DNA of 64,000 nucleotides, taken from NCBI RefSeq assembly GCF_003315135.1, contig NZ_QNRK01000005.1, positions 1-64,000 of the forward strand, given 5' to 3'. The stretch is from Roseiarcus fermentans (GTDB lineage Bacteria > Pseudomonadota > Alphaproteobacteria > Rhizobiales > Beijerinckiaceae). Shown one piece after another: positions 63,744-64,000 of the stretch. How positions within the stretch are numbered: the first letter of the stretch is position 1; each line of letters begins with the position of its first letter. The translations under genes and the position numbers were made by a program. The notes beneath the pieces were generated by a model. The model ran no database searches. It had not been told where the DNA came from and saw only the letters and a program-made list of their open reading frames with translations.

Positions 63744-64000
63744 GTGGGTGTGTTGACGAATCAGGCGAAAGCGGCGCTTCCCGACAGGGAGGCGGCTATG
63801 GCCGCGACGGTCGCCGCGCTCGCGGCCCGACTGGCTGCGCCGGCCGGCGACTATGACGCGGACGATGCGGCGTTGCGGGAGTCGATCGGCCGTCTCGGGC
63901 GCGAGGTCGTGCGGCTCTTTTCCGCCGTCGCGGCGTCGGGCGGGGCAGGCCTTCCCGCCGACCGCGAGCCTTCGGCGATCGACACGGCCCGGATCCGCAC
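63744..64000 (+). CDS. N-terminal part of an unidentified protein, cut by the window edge
   Basis: An open frame that runs off the end of the window (85 codons visible). From GTG 63744 it reads VGVLTNQAKAALPDREAAM and continues as an Ala/Arg/Leu-rich helical stretch (TVAALAARLAAPAG, LRESIGRLGREVVRLFSAVAA). GTG 63750, TTG 63753 and ATG 63798 are other possible starts. Codon composition fits the neighbours. Too little is present to name a family. Confidence 0.45.
   Translation, partial: MGVLTNQAKAALPDREAAMAATVAALAARLAAPAGDYDADDAALRESIGRLGREVVRLFSAVAASGGAGLPADREPSAIDTARIR

Noticed and set aside
63632-63856. Plus-strand open frame of 74 codons after eipA
   Set aside because: It overlaps in another frame a longer open frame that runs off the window with better codon composition; the sequence is low-complexity Gly/Arg.

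Overview
The window looks like a stretch of the main chromosome of a GC-rich alphaproteobacterium, most likely order Hyphomicrobiales (Rhizobiales). The evidence is the block dnaQ-coaE-aroE-maf-ppsR beside a non-coding candidate origin, mnmE-mnmG-rsmG-parA-parB with two perfect parS sites, the phaB/phaR pair, ChpT, the DUF1134 envelope protein EipA, DUF1491 and DUF4167 proteins, and full CtrA boxes (TTAA-N7-TTAA). No rRNA, tRNA, CRISPR array or complete insertion sequence was seen. Most genes are housekeeping and tightly packed, with many ATGA/GTGA overlaps.

Layout. 0-8.7 kb: a membrane-bound class III nucleotide cyclase, a Flp-type pilin under a CtrA box, DUF1491, a peptidoglycan-binding membrane protein, a SufE-like protein, and an unusual minus-strand operon of an orphan molybdenum hydroxylase large subunit with a cytochrome c' and a diheme cytochrome c. 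8.8-13.5 kb: fabA-fabB-fabI (unsaturated fatty acid synthesis), a lytic transglycosylase and secB. 13.5-17.1 kb: dnaQ, coaE, aroE, maf and ppsR on the minus strand. 17.15-17.6 kb: a 462-bp non-coding segment that I read as oriC. 17.6-22.5 kb: hemJ, rho, then chorismate mutase-hisC-tyrC. 22.7-28.4 kb: plsC, ftsX, ftsE, hpt and an aminopeptidase P. 28.4-32 kb: phaB, phaR, a methyltransferase and gpmA. 32.1-38.9 kb: mnmE, mnmG, rsmG, parA, parB and holA, with parS before mnmG and inside rsmG. 39-45.1 kb: leuB, a hybrid histidine kinase and metX-metW.

45.1-46.45 kb is a small accessory segment of visibly lower GC with a winged-helix (HARE-HTH-like) protein, a very short ORF whose ribosome binding site lies in a hairpin, and a long imperfect hairpin. 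46.5-64 kb returns to core genes: a UvrD/PcrA helicase, ilvE, a MarR-response regulator-kinase operon resembling petP-petR, trxA, a HAD phosphatase, a MaoC hydratase, ribF, ileS, lspA, a DUF4167 protein, chpT, cysQ, eipA and a partial gene at the edge.

How it fits together. The strongest theme is cell-cycle control. A candidate oriC with CtrA, DnaA-like and GANTC (CcrM) sites lies about 16-18 kb from parS and parAB. ChpT, which passes phosphate to CtrA, is encoded here. Two further perfect CtrA boxes sit upstream of a pilin and of EipA, both matching known CtrA targets in relatives. The least explained parts are the molybdenum hydroxylase/cytochrome operon and the 45-46 kb accessory segment.
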